From Streptomyces sp. P3 (GTDB taxonomy: Bacteria > Actinomycetota > Actinomycetes > Streptomycetales > Streptomycetaceae), in contig JAFEKX020000001.1 in assembly GCA_016893485.2 (NCBI GenBank), positions 2,418,001 to 2,482,000 on the forward strand: a DNA stretch of 64,000 nt. Direction: 5' to 3'. Under the pieces are notes generated by a model. That model had not been told where the DNA came from and ran no database searches. It was given only the letters and a program-made list of their open reading frames with translations. The translations under genes and the position numbers were made by a program. The stretch's first letter is position 1, and the number at the start of each line of letters is the position of its first letter. Of the stretch, positions 41,640 through 57,070 are shown in pieces.

Positions 41640-42439
41640 CGCGGCCCCTCCGCCACTGCACGGTCAACATCGGCCGGGTCCAGTTCGGGTGCGCCGGCCC
41701 GCAGCCACAGAAAGTACTCGACATTCCCCGACGGCCCGGGCAGCGGGCTGGCGGTGACCCCGCACCCCGAGCCCCAGCTCGGCGGCCCGTCGGGCGACCC
41801 CGCGCACGGCCTCGGCCCGGAGTTCCGGGCTGCGGACGACACCGCCGCTCCCCAGCCGTTCCTTCCCCACCTCGAACTGCGGCTTGACCATCATCACCAG
41901 GTCCGCGTCCGGCTTCGTGCACCGCACCAGGGCGGGCAGCACCAGCCCGAGCGGGATGAAGGACAGATCCCCACGACAAGATCCACAGGCTCCCCATCGA
42001 TCGCTTCAAGCGTCAACTCGCGTACGTTCGTACGGTCCTTGACGGTGACGCGTTCATCGCTCTGAAGAGACCAGGCGAGTTGTCCGTACCCGACGTCGAC
42101 CGCCACGACCTGCGTGGCACCCGCCCGCAGCAGCACATCGGTGAAGCCTCCGGTGGAGGCGCCGGCGTCCAGCGCCCGCCGCCCCTCGACCACGAGCCCC
42201 TGCGGTACGAAGGCCGCCAGCGCGCCCGCGAGCTTGTGGCCGCCCCGTGAGACGTAGTCGGGGTCGCCGTCGTCCTGTACGACCACGATGGCGGCCGCGG
42301 TCTCCACCTGGGTGGCGGGCTTGGTCGCGACGGTCTTGCCGACGGTGACCCGGCCGGCGGCGATCAGCTGGCTCGCGTGCTCCCGCGAGCGCGCGAGCTT
42401 CCGTCGGACCAGCTCGGCGTCGAGACGGCGGCGTGCCAC
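41636..42439 (-). CDS. tlyA: TlyA-family rRNA 2'-O-methyltransferase
   Basis: About 269 residues from GTG 42439, with GGCAGGA upstream. S4 RNA-binding domain VARRRLDAELVRRKLARSRE, then the FtsJ-like methyltransferase: YVSRGGHKLAGALAAF, ALDAGASTGGFTDVLLRAGA (SAM site), VVAVDVGYGQLAWSLQSDER. After repair near 41970, FIPLGLVLPALVRCTKPDAD and MMVKPQFEVGKERLG. A second break near 41760 seems to lack two G in one run before TASPLPGPSGNVEYF. Actinobacterial TlyA methylates 16S C1409 and 23S C1920, which gives capreomycin/viomycin sensitivity. Confidence 0.94.
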
Positions 42440-42455
42440 TCCTGCCACGTTCGGT

Positions 42456-42761
42456 TCAGCTCCTGTTGTCGTACGGCCTCGGGGGCACTGGGGTCCCGGG
42501 CGGGCGTCGAGCGCGGTGAGCGCGTCGCGCAGCCCCCGGTGTACATCCTCGTACACCTCGACATGTCCGTCCGTGGCGAGGTGGTCGGTGTCGGCTAGCC
42601 GCCCGAGCTGGGCGTCGACGTCGGCGTTGCCGCTCGGGGCGCGGTCCACGTGCAGGGGGCGCGGGGGCGGCCGGGTCGTACGCGGGCTCCGCCTCCACGA
42701 CGGCCTCCGGAACACCCTCCGCTACGGCCCCGACCTCGGCCTCGGGCAATGAGTCGCTCAT
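42456..42761 (-). CDS. Small acidic hypothetical protein upstream of tlyA
   Basis: About 102 residues from ATG 42761 (MSDSLPEAEVGAVAEGVPEA). The conserved-looking middle is in another frame: ADVDAQLGRLADTDHLATDG then HVEVYEDVHRGLRDALTALD, a helical stretch. Three bases appear to be missing overall, which returns the reading to the first frame and ends in PYDNRS at 42456, just before the tlyA ribosome binding site. Helical protein without recognised motif, consistently placed before tlyA in related genomes as far as I recall. Confidence 0.55.
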   Translation of the reverse strand: MSDSLPEAEVGAVAEGVPEAVVEAEPAYDPAAPAPPARGPRPERQRRRRRPARAASRHRPPRHGRTCRGVRGCTPGAARRAHRARRPPGTPVPPRPYDNRS

Positions 42762-42803
42762 GCCCAGACGCTACCCCGAAGCCCTGGGGTACCGTCGATC
42801 ACG

Positions 42804-43150
42804 ATGGCAACGATCGAAGAGTGCCGTGCCGCACTCGAGAAGCTCTCGGACAACATGCAGAAGGCCGATGGGAATGTCCGCGCCGCCGCGGCCATGGACC
42901 GTTCGGTCAGCTGCCGGATCACCGACCTCGACACCACGTTCGTCGGCCGGCTCTCCGGCGGCCGGATCGTGGTGGACGAGACCGTGCGGGCCTTCCGGCG
43001 GAGAAGGCCCAGATCAGGCTGACCATGGCCGGCGACGACCTGGTGGCCATGGTCAACGGCGGCCTGAACTTCGCCAAGGCCTGGGGCTCGGGCCGGGTGA
43101 AGCTGGAGGCCAACGTGTTCGACCTGTTCCGCCTCAGGAAGCTTCTGTAG
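42804..43150 (+). CDS. SCP-2 sterol-transfer-domain protein
   Basis: About 116 residues from ATG 42804, one inferred deletion near 43000. MATIEECRAALEKLSDNMQK at the start; CRITDLDTTFVGRLSGGRIV and LTMAGDDLVAMVNGGLNFAK then AWGSGRVKLEANVFDLFRL match the SCP2 fold, where the GxxxxxGxxxGDLxxx-like ridge binds lipid. A stand-alone SCP2 domain; lipid ligand unknown. Convergent with the siderophore ATPase gene; the two ends overlap by 17 bp. Confidence 0.82.
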
Positions 43151-43964
43151 CGGCCACTTTGTCGCGCTCGGTACGCGCGCGTGCCTTGCGCGCCGCCGGC
43201 ACCACCAACGGTGTGCCCGTCTCCGGGTCGTCGATGACCTGGCAGCGCAGCCCGAAGACCTCTTCGACCAGTTCGGCCGTGACGATGTCGCTCGGGGCGC
43301 CCTCCGCGATGACCGCGCCCTCCCGCAGCGCGATGAGGTGGGTGGCGTACCGGGCCGCGTGGTTGAGGTCGTGCAGCACCGCGACCAGCGTGCGGCCCTG
43401 TTCCTCGTGCAGCTCGGCGCAGAGGTCGAGGACGTCGATCTGGTGCTGGATGTCCAGGTAGGTGGTCGGCTCGTCGAGCAGCAGCAGGGGCGTCTGCTGG
43501 GCCAGCGCCATCGCGATCCACACACGCTGCCGCTGCCCGCCGGACAGTTCGTCGACATAGCGATCGGCCAGCTCGGCGACTCCGGTCTGTGCCATCGACT
43601 CCTGTACGACCCGCTCGTCCTCCGCGGACCATTGGCGCAGGATGCCCTGGTGCGGATACCGGCCGCGGCCCACGAGGTCGCCGACGGTGATGCCGTCGGG
43701 CGCGATGGACGACTGGGGCAGCAGACCCAGGGTGCGCGCGACCTTCTTCGCCGGCATCGACTGGATGACCTGCCCGTCGAGCAGCACCCGGCCCTCGTTC
43801 GGCTTCAGCATCCGGGACAGGGCGCGCAGCAGCGTCGACTTGCCGCACGCGTTCGGCCCGACGATCACCGTGAAGGAGTTGTCGGGTATCTCGACGGACA
43901 ACTCGCTCGCGATGACGCGCTGGTCGTAGGCGAGGGTGACGTTCTCGGCGGACAGACGGTTCAC
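43134..43964 (-). CDS. Iron-siderophore ABC transporter ATPase
   Basis: About 276 residues from GTG 43964, which has AAGGAG seven bases upstream (VNRLSAENVTLAYDQRVIAS). Walker A VGPNACGKSTLLRALSRMLK, Q-loop LPQSS, signature ELSGGQRQRVWIAMALAQQT, Walker B LLLLDEPTTYLDIQHQ, switch VLHDLNHA: the FecE/FepC type. An in-frame ATG at 44099 would overlap the permease stop (ATGA) and add a Ser/Thr/Asn-rich 45-residue extension. I favour the GTG, because the extension looks non-conserved. Energises ferric-siderophore uptake. Confidence 0.93.
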   Translation of the reverse strand: MNRLSAENVTLAYDQRVIASELSVEIPDNSFTVIVGPNACGKSTLLRALSRMLKPNEGRVLLDGQVIQSMPAKKVARTLGLLPQSSIAPDGITVGDLVGRGRYPHQGILRQWSAEDERVVQESMAQTGVAELADRYVDELSGGQRQRVWIAMALAQQTPLLLLDEPTTYLDIQHQIDVLDLCAELHEEQGRTLVAVLHDLNHAARYATHLIALREGAVIAEGAPSDIVTAELVEEVFGLRCQVIDDPETGTPLVVPAARKARARTERDKVAATEAS

Positions 43965-44095
43965 GGTGCTCCTTCGGTGGTTCTCGTTCGCCGAGGCGTT
44001 CGTAGAGGCGCTCGTAGAGGTGTTCGTCGAGAGGCGCACGGGGACGGTCGTAGCGGCGCTCGCGGGGATGCTCGTAGGAGAACTCAACTCGGTAC

Positions 44096-45149
44096 TCATA
44101 TCCGGCCCGCCTTCCGCTCGGTGACCAGGAGCCACAGCAGGTAGACGCCGCCGAGGACCCCGGTGACCACGCCCACGGGCAACTGGTCGGCGCCGAACGC
44201 CCGTTGGGACGCCCAGTCGGCCGTGACCAGCAGGGTGGCGCCCATGCAGAGCGAGGGCACCAGATTGGGACCCGGCGAACGGGTCAGGCGGCGGGCGAGC
44301 TGCGGTGCCGTGAGGGCGACGAAACCGACGGGTCCCGCGGCGGCGGTCGCGGCCGAGGTGAGCAGCACGGCGGCCACCAACAGCAGCAGCCGCACGCGCT
44401 CGACGCGCACCCCGAGGGCGTACGACACGTCGTCGCCCATCTCCATCATCCGCAGCCCGCGCCCGTTGGCGAGGACGAGCGGCAGGAGCACCGCGCACAG
44501 CGCGAGCAGTGGCCAGACCTGGGTCCAGTCACGGCCGTTGAGGGAACCGGTCATCCACACGACCGCGCGGGCCGCGTCGACGAGGTCGGCCTTGGTGAGC
44601 AGATAGCCGTTGACCGCGGTGACCACGGCGGAGACGCCGATGCCGACCAGGACGAGGCGGTAGCCGTGCACGCCCTGCTTCCAGGCGAGCAGGTAGATCG
44701 CGAGCCCGGTCACCAGACCGCCGACGAGCGCCCCGAGGGTGACGGCGGTCGCGCTGCCGGAGAACAGCACGATCATGACGAGCGCCCCGGCCGTCGACCC
44801 TGCGAGAGGCCGAGCACATCCGGACTGCCCAGCGGATTGCGGGAGATGGACTGGAACAGCGCACCCCGAGCCCGAGCGAGGCGCCGACCAGGAGGCCGAC
44901 GAGGACGCGGGGCAGCCGCAGTTCGTTGACGATGAACTCCTGTCCCGCGTTCCCGCCGCCGAACAGCGTCTTGAGGACGTCACCGGCCGGGATCGGGAAG
45001 TCCCCGGTGCCGATCAGCACGACACTCGCCGCGAGCGCGCAGACCAGGAGAAGGACGACGACCGTGACGGTGCGGGGGTCGAGCCGCAGCGAGAGGCCGC
45101 CGATCCGTACCGGTCGGGTACGGAGAGCCTGAGTGGGTGTGGCCTTCAC
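44096..45149 (-). CDS. FecCD-family siderophore permease (second)
   Basis: About 351 residues from GTG 45149, overlapping the stop of the first permease (GTGA). About ten helices. Motifs: NELRLPRVLVGLLVGASLGL, QSISRNPLGSPDVLGLSQG (after repair near 44860 and 44805), GPVGFVALTAPQLARRLTRS (the EAA-like coupling helix region) and a C-terminal GVVTGVLGGVYLLWLLVTER. Forms the membrane channel with the first permease. Confidence 0.92.
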
Positions 45150-46187
45150 AGCTGGGCCGTCCTCCGCCGTCGTACGAGATAGATGAAGACCGGCCCGCCG
45201 ATGATCGCGGTGACGATGCCGACCTGGAGCTCCGCGGGCCGCGCGATCAGCCGGCCGAGCACGTCCGCCGAGAGCAGCAGCACGGGCGACAGGATCGTGG
45301 CGTACGGCAGGATCCAGCGCAGGTCGGGGCCGGTGAAGGAGCGCACCACGTGCGGGACCATCAGGCCGACGAAGACGATCGGGCCGCAGGCCGCGGTGGC
45401 CACCCCGCACAGCACGGTCGCGGAGAACATGGCGAGCGCGCGGGTGCGGTTGAGGTTGGCGCCGAGGGCGCGGGCGGTGTCGTCGCCCATCGCGACGGCG
45501 TTCAGGGGGCGGGCGAGCAGCAGCGCGACGACCGTGCCGACCGCGAAGAACGGCGCGACCTGGGTGATCGTCGAGCCGGTGGCCGAGGCCAGTGAACCGA
45601 CCGTCCAGAAGCGCATCTTGGAGAGCGCCGCGTCGTCCATGATCATGACGGCCTGGAGGTAGCCGTAGAGCGCGGCGCTGATCGCGGTGCCGGCGAGCGC
45701 GAGGCGCACGGGTGTGGCGCCCCGGCTGCCGCCCAGGAACCAGACCAGCGCGCCGACGACGGCCGCGCCCGCGAACGCGAACCAGACGTAGCCGGTCAGC
45801 GATGTGACACCGAAGTACGTGATCGCGGTGACGACGGCGGCGGAGGCACCGGCGTTGATGCCGAGGAGGCCGGGGTCCGCGAGGGGTTGCGGGTGAGCGC
45901 CTGGAGGACCGCGCCGGACAGGCCGAGCGCGGCACCGGCGAGCAGCCCGAGGACCGTACGGGAGATGCGGTCGCCGACCACGACGTCCGCATAGGTCCCC
46001 GAGTCATGGAACAGGCCGTGCCACACGTCCCCCAACGGCAGCGATTTCGCACCGATCGCGATGCTCGCCAGGGCCACGAGGACCAGGAGCGCCACCGAGG
46101 CGAAGAGCCCAAGGACACGTATCGCCCGGTGGGTTGGGGGCGCGGGGGCGGTCTCCGCGCGCTGTTCTGGGGACTGTCGACCAACAC
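45146..46187 (-). CDS. FecCD-family siderophore permease (first)
   Basis: About 347 residues from GTG 46187 (VLVDSPQNSA). Motifs: ISRTVLGLLAGAALGLSGAV, LQALTRNPLADPG (after repair near 45885), TATLCG-like TVLCGVATAACGPIVFVGLM and VPHVVRSFTGPDLRWILPYA (coupling region). A second break lies near 46100. The iron box ends 5 bp upstream of the GTG, so the transcript may be leaderless or nearly so. No binding-protein gene is adjacent, so the receptor lies elsewhere. Confidence 0.92.
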
Positions 46188-46191
46188 GTGG

Positions 46192-46210
46192 TTAGGTTAG
46201 CCTACCCTCG
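46192..46210. promoter_or_regulatory. Iron box (DmdR1/IdeR-type operator)
   Basis: TTAGGTTAGCCTACCCTCG agrees with the actinobacterial iron-box consensus TTAGGTTAGGCTAACCTAA at 15 of 19 positions, including the whole left half. It lies immediately before the siderophore permease operon. DmdR/IdeR repressors bind such boxes when Fe(II) is plentiful, so the operon should be induced by iron starvation. Confidence 0.88.
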
Positions 46211-46278
46211 CATGCGATCCGGAGGCCGTGCCCCGCTCCCCCGCCGTTCAGCGCCCCGGGCGCCGCGCCCCGCCCCCC

Positions 46279-47305
46279 TCACAGCTCCAGCCGCGCCAGC
46301 GCCTTCTCGCCGTCCAGCGTGCAGGAGCCGTCGCCCGCCGCCGTCCAGGCCGCCGCGCACAGGGCGCGCAACCCGTCCAAGGGCTCGCCCTCACCGTCGA
46401 GTTCCAGCCGGTCACGGCCCGCCGTCGCCGTCCAGCCACCGCATCGGAAGCCGTCTCCCGCCTCGGTGACCTCGGGCTGCCCGGTGAGCATGCCCCGCAG
46501 ATCGGCGTCGACGTACGTCGGCCGGTGCTGCGGCGGCGCGGCCAGGAGCTGCGGGCCGTCGGTCACGCCGGTGAGGACGAGCAGCGAATCCACCTCGCCG
46601 TTGAACGCTCCCTCGATGTCCGTGTCCAGCCGGTCCCCACGACCAACGGCCGCTCGGCGCCCGTGCGCAGGATCGTCTCCTTGTGCATGGGCGGCAACGG
46701 CTTGCCCGCGACCTGCGGCTCGGCCCCGGTCGCTATGCGTACGACCTCCACCGCCGCGCCGTTGCCCGGGGCGATGCCGCGTGCGCTCGGGATCGTCAGG
46801 TCGGTGTTGGACGCGAACCACGGCACCCCGCGCGCGATGGCGTAACAGGCTTCCGCGAACCGCGACCACACCAGGTCGGGACCGCCGTAGCCCTGCGCCA
46901 CGGCCACCGGCTCGTCATCAGCTGAGTCGACCGGCTCAAGGCCGCGCTCGCGCAGCGCGACCCGCAGCCCCTCGCCGCCGATCACCAGCACGCGGGAGCC
47001 CGCCGGCACCTGCTCGCTGATCAGCCGGGCGACGGCCTGCGCGGAGGTGATGACGTCGTCGGCACCGGTCGGTATGCCCAGCTCGGTGAGGTGGCCGGCC
47101 ACCGCGTCCGGGGTCCGCAGGGCGTTGTTCGTGACGTAGGCCAGCCGCATCCCGCCCTCGCGGGCCGTGGCGAGCGAGTCGACCGCGTGGGCGATCGCCT
47201 CACCCCCGCATACACCACCCCGTCGAGGTCGAGCAGCGCCGTGTCGTACGCCTCGCTCAGGGCCCGGCCACTGCCCTCGGGCCTCGTCCTGACGCTCTGG
47301 CTCAT
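46279..47305 (-). CDS. HAD-superfamily (class IIA) sugar/nucleotide phosphatase
   Basis: About 342 residues from ATG 47305. Catalytic DxD in YDTALLDLDGVVYAG, then EGGMRLAYVTNNALRTPDAV (motif II, TNN), GAEPQVAGKPLPPMHKETIL (motif III Lys) and, after repair near 46638, VVGDRLDTDIEGAFNGEVDS (motif IV, GDRLDTDI). The class IIA cap domain lies between. Another inferred deletion near 47208. Related to NagD-type phosphatases; substrate unknown. The C-terminal about 100 residues (GWTATAGRDRLELDGEGEPL) form an extra domain common in Streptomyces homologues. Confidence 0.9.
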
Positions 47306-47377
47306 TCCACATCGCTCCTCGTTCGATCGCTTTCACCCGATCATCCCGCATGCCACTGACACACGTACGATGCCGGG

Positions 47378-48672
47378 ATGAACACCGCAGGTCACTCGGA
47401 AGCAACGGAGCGCCGAGGCCTGGAACTCACCCCGTTCCGAGGCCTTCGCTACGACCCCGACCTGGTCGGCAGCCTGGCCGCCGTGACGTCCCCACCGTAC
47501 GACGTCGTCGTACGCCCCGACGGCCTGCACCATCTCCAGGACTCCGACCCGCACAACATCGTCCGGCTGATCCTCCCGCAGGCCACCACCCCCAGCGCCC
47601 GCAACGAACAGGCCGCCGACACCCTGCACCGCTGGCTCTCCGAGGGCGTCCTCACCACCGACCCGGAGCCCGGCCTGTACGTGTACGAACAGCACGACGG
47701 CAACGGCCTGTTGCAGCGCGGTGTCATCGGCGCCCTGCGCCTGTCGAACCCCTCGGAGGGGGCGTGGTCCTGCCGCACGAGGACGTCATGCCGCACGTGG
47801 TCGCCGACCGCGCGGCCCTCATGCGCGCCACCTCGGCGAACTTCGAACCCCCTGCTCCTGACATACCGCGGCAACGGCACCCCGTCCGACACCACGACGG
47901 TCGTCGAGCGCATTGCCCAGGACCCGGCACTCCTGTCGACGACCACGGAGGACGGTTACAACCACCGCCTCTGGTCGGTCACCGACCCCGCCGACCTGGC
48001 CCGCATCCAGCAGGACCTCGCCCACCACCAGGCCCTGATCGCCGACGGCCACCACCGCTGGGCGACCTATCGACGTCTACGCGCGGAGCATCCCTCCCCA
48101 GCCCCTGGGACTACGGCCTCGTCCTCCTCGTGGACACGGCCCGCTACCCGCTCCGCGTTCGCGCGATCCACCGCCTCCTGCACGGCGTCCCGGTCTCCGC
48201 CGCCCTCGCCGCCCTGGAGGGCCTGTTCCGCGTACGGCACCTGGAGGTGCCCCTCCCGCAAGCCCTGGACGCCCTCGCCGACGCGGCCTGCGAGGGCAAC
48301 GCCTTCCTCCTCGCGGGCGACGGCGCCTTCCACCTGGTCGACCACCCGGACCCGGACCTCCTGGCCCGCACGATCCCGGGCGACCGCCCGGCCGCCTGGC
48401 GCACCCTGGACGCGACGGTCCTGCACGCCACTCTCCTGGACCACGTCTGGCACATCCCTGAGGACGACCCGGCCCGCATCGCCTACATCCACGACACCGC
48501 CGCCACCGTCCGCAAGGCCGAACGCGACGGCGGTACGGCCGTGTTGATGCACCCCGTCCGCGAGGAGGTCGTCCGCGACCTGGCCCGCCAGGGCGTCACG
48601 ATGCCCCGCAAGTCGACGTCCTTCGGCCCGAAACCGGCGTCGGGGCTGGTGCTGCGCGCGCTGGACGACTGA
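47378..48672 (+). CDS. DUF1015 family protein
   Basis: About 431 residues from ATG 47378, divergent from the HAD gene. LTPFRGLRYDPDLVGSLAAV, TSPPYDVV, DPHNIVRLILP and LIADGHHRWATYRRLRAEHP are hallmarks of DUF1015 (COG4198), a family of unknown biochemical role sometimes linked to serine kinase (SerK-like) activity. HHR in the GHHRW motif is probably catalytic. Deletions are inferred near 47760, 47852 (two bases) and 48100. Ends at a strong terminator. Confidence 0.88.
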
Positions 48673-48700
48673 GCCGCCGCCATCGACACCGGAAACGCGA

Positions 48701-48735
48701 AAGGGCGGGACCCCAGGTGCTGGGGTCCCGCCCTT
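48701..48735. terminator. Bidirectional terminator
   Basis: 16-bp stem AAGGGCGGGACCCCAG (48701-48716) and its complement CTGGGGTCCCGCCCTT (48720-48735) with a 3-nt loop, between convergent DUF1015 and repeat-protein genes. Confidence 0.88.
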
Positions 48736-48754
48736 GTCACTTCACTGACGTGGG

Positions 48755-51218
48755 TCAGTTCTTGTCGTCGTCGTCATCTTCTTTAAGAAGGACATCATCC
48801 TTGACGACGTCTTCCTTGACGACGTCTTCCTTGGACTCGGCAGCGGCTTCGACCCCGTCGTCCTCGTCCTCGTCTTCGTCGTCGTCCTCGATGTCGTCGT
48901 CCTCGTCGTCCAACTCGTCGGCTACAGAGACGTCGTCCTGAGGCTCGACCTCGTCATCGACCTCCGCTTCGACCTCGGCCTCAGCGTCGGTGACGGCGTC
49001 GCTGTCATCCTCGTCGTCCTCGACGAACGCGTCGACGAACTCGACCCCGTCGATCTCGGCGAGCCGGTCCGACGCGTCCGTGCTGCCGTCCTTGTCGGAC
49101 TCCACGGCCTTGGCGAACCACTCCCGCGCCTCGCCCTCACGCCCGGCGGCGAGCAGGGCGTCGGCGTAGGCGTACCGCAGTCGCGCGGTCCACGGCTGCA
49201 CGCTGTTCGAGGCCAGCTCGGGGCTCTGCAGCGTGACGATCGCCGCGTCGAGCTGGTCCATGTCACGCCGGGCACCGGCCGCGACGAGCCGCATCTCGAC
49301 CTGGCCGGCCTTGTCGAGCTTGTGCACCTCCGCGGCACCGGCCATCTCCAGCGCCTTCTCGGGCCGCCCGAGCCCACGCTCACAGTCGGCCATCACGGGC
49401 CACAGGTCCACGCTGCCGGTCATCCGCCGCGCGGCCCGGAACTCGGCCAGCGCCTCGCTGTACTTCTGGTTGGCGTACGCCGCGAACCCGGCCGCCTCAC
49501 GCACGGCGGCGACACGCGACGCCAGGCGCAGGGCGATCTTGGAGTAGGCGTAGGCGGCCTCGGGGTCCTCGTCGATGAGCCGGGCGACCATCACCAGGTT
49601 CTTGGAGACGTCCTCCGCGAGCCCCTTCGGCAGACTCATCAGCTCCTGCCGTACGTCCTTGTCGATCTCCTCGCCGGTGACGTCCTCGGGGATCGGCAGC
49701 CGCTTGATCGGCTCACGGTCGCGGTCCCGCTCGTCCCGGAACCGGCTGCCGCCACCGCGGCGGTCGTCGCCCCGACGGTCGTCACGCCGGTCGTCGCGGC
49801 GGGGGTAGCCACCGCGCTCGTCGTCACGCCGGAACGCGGGACGGTCACCCCGGCTGTCGTCCCGACGGAAACCACCGGGACGCCCTCCGCGATCGCCGCC
49901 ACGGTCATCACGGCGGTCATCGCGACGGGGTCCGGACGGACGGTCGTCACGACGGGGAGCGGTGGAACGGTCGTCACGGCGGGGATAGCTGCCACGGTCA
50001 CCGCGATCGTCGTCACGCCGGAAGGGCGGACGCTCGCCCCGGCTGTCGCCACGGTCATCGCGACGGAACGGCGGACGCTCACCACGGCTGTCGTCACGCC
50101 GGAAGGCCGGACGGTCCCCACCACGGTCGTCACGCCGCGGGGCGGCGGAACGGTCGTCACGGCGGGGGTAGCTGCCACGATCGCCCTGGTTGTCGTCACG
50201 CCGGAAGGCCGGACGGTCACCATCGCGACGGTCGTCCCGGCGGTCATCACGTCGGAACGGCGGACGCTCGCCTCGGTTGTCGCTGCGGTCGTCACGTCGG
50301 AACGGCGGACGCTCGCCTCGGTTGTCGCTGCGGTCGTCACGTCGGAACGGCGGACGCTCACCACGGCTGTCATCGCGCCGGAAGCCACCACGATCGCCGC
50401 CGCGGTCATCCCTGCGGGGGCCGACGGGGCGGTCGTCACGGCGAGGAGCGGCGGAACGGTCGTCCCGCCCACGGTAGCCACCGCGATCGCCACTGCCACG
50501 GTCATCGCTACGGCGGTCATCGCGACGGTCGTCACGGCGGGGGTAGCTGCCACGGTCACCGCGGTCGTCGTCACGCCGGAAGGGCGGACGCTCGCCCCGG
50601 CTGTCGCCACGGTCGTCACGCCGGAACGGGGGCCGCTCACCGCGATTGTCGTCACGCCGGAAACCGCCACCGCTGCCACGGTTGTCGTCACGCCGGAACG
50701 GCGGGCGCTCACCACGGCTGTCATCGCGCCGGAAACCGCCACCGCGGTTGTCGTCGCGACGCTCGCCACCCCGGTTGTCGCTGCGGTCGTCACGCCGGAA
50801 CGGGGGCCGCTCACCGCGGTTGTCGTCCCGACGGAAACCACCGGGACGGCCGCCGCGCTCGCCACCCCGGTCGTCACGACGGGGACCGGACGGACGGTCA
50901 TCACGACGAGGACCCGCAGGCCGGTCATCGCGACGCGGGCCGGCGGAACGGTCGTCACGCCCGCGGTAGCCACCGCGATCGCCTCCGCCACTGCTGCCGG
51001 CACCGCCACGGTCGTCACGGCGAGGGGCGCCGCCCACGGCTGTCGTCACGACGGCCGTAGCCCGCGCGATCACTACCGCCGCCGCTGCCGCCGCGGTCGT
51101 TCCCACGATCGTTGCTACGGCTCGGGCCTCCGCGGTACCCGCCACGGTCGCCGCGGTCACCACTGTCCCGTCGCCGCTCCTCGCGCTCGGGTCGGTCCTC
51201 GGGAGAGTTGGTGGACAT
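48755..51218 (-). CDS. RDD/RGG-repeat protein with TPR-like domain and acidic tail
   Basis: About 821 residues from ATG 51218 ([20 protein letters not shown]), one inferred deletion near 51030. Residues to about 500 are built from repeats such as [24 protein letters not shown] and YPRRDDR: Arg/Asp/Gly-rich, disordered, RGG-like. Then a folded helical domain of about 200 residues with TPR-like pairs ([40 protein letters not shown]), preceded by [20 protein letters not shown]. The last about 95 residues are extremely acidic ([18 protein letters not shown]). Such a basic/acidic layout suggests RNA or ribosome contact. It lies directly downstream of the rrn operon on the same strand. No studied function known to me. 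Confidence 0.8.
49740..51010 (-). repeat. Coding tandem repeat array of the RDD/RGG protein
   Basis: Imperfect units of 21 to about 50 bp built on the words CGGTCGTCACGCCGGAA and GGCGGACGCTCGCC (plus-strand view), encoding FRRDDxRGERPP. At least one pair of identical units of about 57 bp is adjacent (50249-50362). Expected to vary in copy number and to be prone to assembly collapse. Confidence 0.85.
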
Positions 51219-51313
51219 CGGTGACTCCTGTCTTCGGTACCGCAAGTCATTCTCGCGCAGCCAGCTACGCGGCGCGCTCCGGACTGTGTTTCTGAACGTT
51301 TCTGGAAAAACAA

Positions 51314-51355
51314 AGGACCCCTGGTCCCAGCGTGAACGCTGGGACCAGGGGTCCT
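51314..51355. terminator. rrn operon terminator
   Basis: 20-bp perfect stem (AGGACCCCTGGTCCCAGCGT, 51314-51333, and its complement 51336-51355) just 3' of 5S rRNA. On the minus strand it separates the rrn operon from the repeat-protein gene, whose start lies about 95 bp further on. Confidence 0.9.
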
Positions 51356-51364
51356 CCAAATATT

Positions 51365-51482
51365 GTTCGGCGGCGTCCTACTCTCCCACAGGGTCCCCCT
51401 GCAGTACCATCGGCGCTGTAAGGCTTAGCTTCCGGGTTCGAAATGTAACCGGGCGTTTCCCTCACGCTATGACCACCGAAAC
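51365..51482 (-). rRNA. 5S ribosomal RNA
   Basis: About 118 nt. On the minus strand it begins GTTTCGGTGGTCATAGCGTG and ends GTAGGACGCCGCCGAAC, which is the typical Streptomyces 5S. Third gene of the rrn operon. Confidence 0.96.
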
Positions 51483-51592
51483 CCTAATGGTTTCGAGCGA
51501 ACAAGCACACTTTTCTGTTGTGTCGTTCAAGCTCTAGCCGACAACTGTTCGTTGTCTCAGAACTAACACAGTGGACGCGAGCAACTGAGGAC

Positions 51593-56539
<4,947 letters not shown>

Positions 56540-57000
56540 ATGTGTACCGGTTATCCGGTGATACATCACGAGAGCGGAACAGCCAGGCGGAATAAGCCCG
56601 GCCGTTCACAGCGTCCTCGCTGTGTATTTTCTTCAAAGGAACCTCGCCCCAACCGTGATGGCTGGAGACGGGGTATCAACATATCTGGCGTTGATTTTTG
56701 GCACGCTGTTGAGTTCTCAAGGAACGGACGCTTCCTTTGTACTCACCCTCTCGGGCTTTCCTCCGGGCTTTTCCCTTCGGTCTTGCGTTTCCGACTCTAT
56801 CAGACCGTTTCCGGTGCCGATTCCCTGTCGGGGGCTTTGCGAAAGGCTTTGGGCTTTCGTCCGTCGGCCTTTCGACATTCACTACGTTAGCCGATTCCCT
56901 CGGCAACTCATAATCGAGTTCCGCGAGTTCGAATTCAGGCATGCAGGCACGCCGAAATCGCCCTCATCGAGGGAGAGTCGTAAGTAGTGGGTTGGCCGCT
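56540..57000 (-). promoter_or_regulatory. rrn promoter and leader region
   Basis: AT-richer than its surroundings, 461 bp upstream of 16S. The minus strand has the typical Streptomyces leader GTTCCTTGAGAACTCAACAG followed by CGTGCCAAAAATCAACGCC (about 56725-56687), an antitermination/processing element. Further up, the word GGGAATCGGC occurs twice (about 56896 and 56823), before CTAACGT and before ACCGGAAACGGTCTGATAGA, suggesting tandem promoters. Exact start sites cannot be set by eye. Confidence 0.7.
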
Positions 57001-57070
57001 TCCGGCTGCAGGCGAACGCCGTACCCGGGTCAAGCGGCTCGGGCTACATTACGCACCCTGCCAAGACGCG

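Noticed and set aside
49740..51010. Repeats that could be taken for a CRISPR array
   Set aside because: The units are in frame, imperfect and coding, with no unique spacers of constant length and no cas genes.
49322..51295. Long plus-strand open frame (about 657 codons) opposite the repeat protein
   Set aside because: It is the antisense shadow of the RDD repeats; its Val/Thr/Arg-repeated translation is an echo of the repeat, and the minus-strand reading has a folded domain and a normal start.
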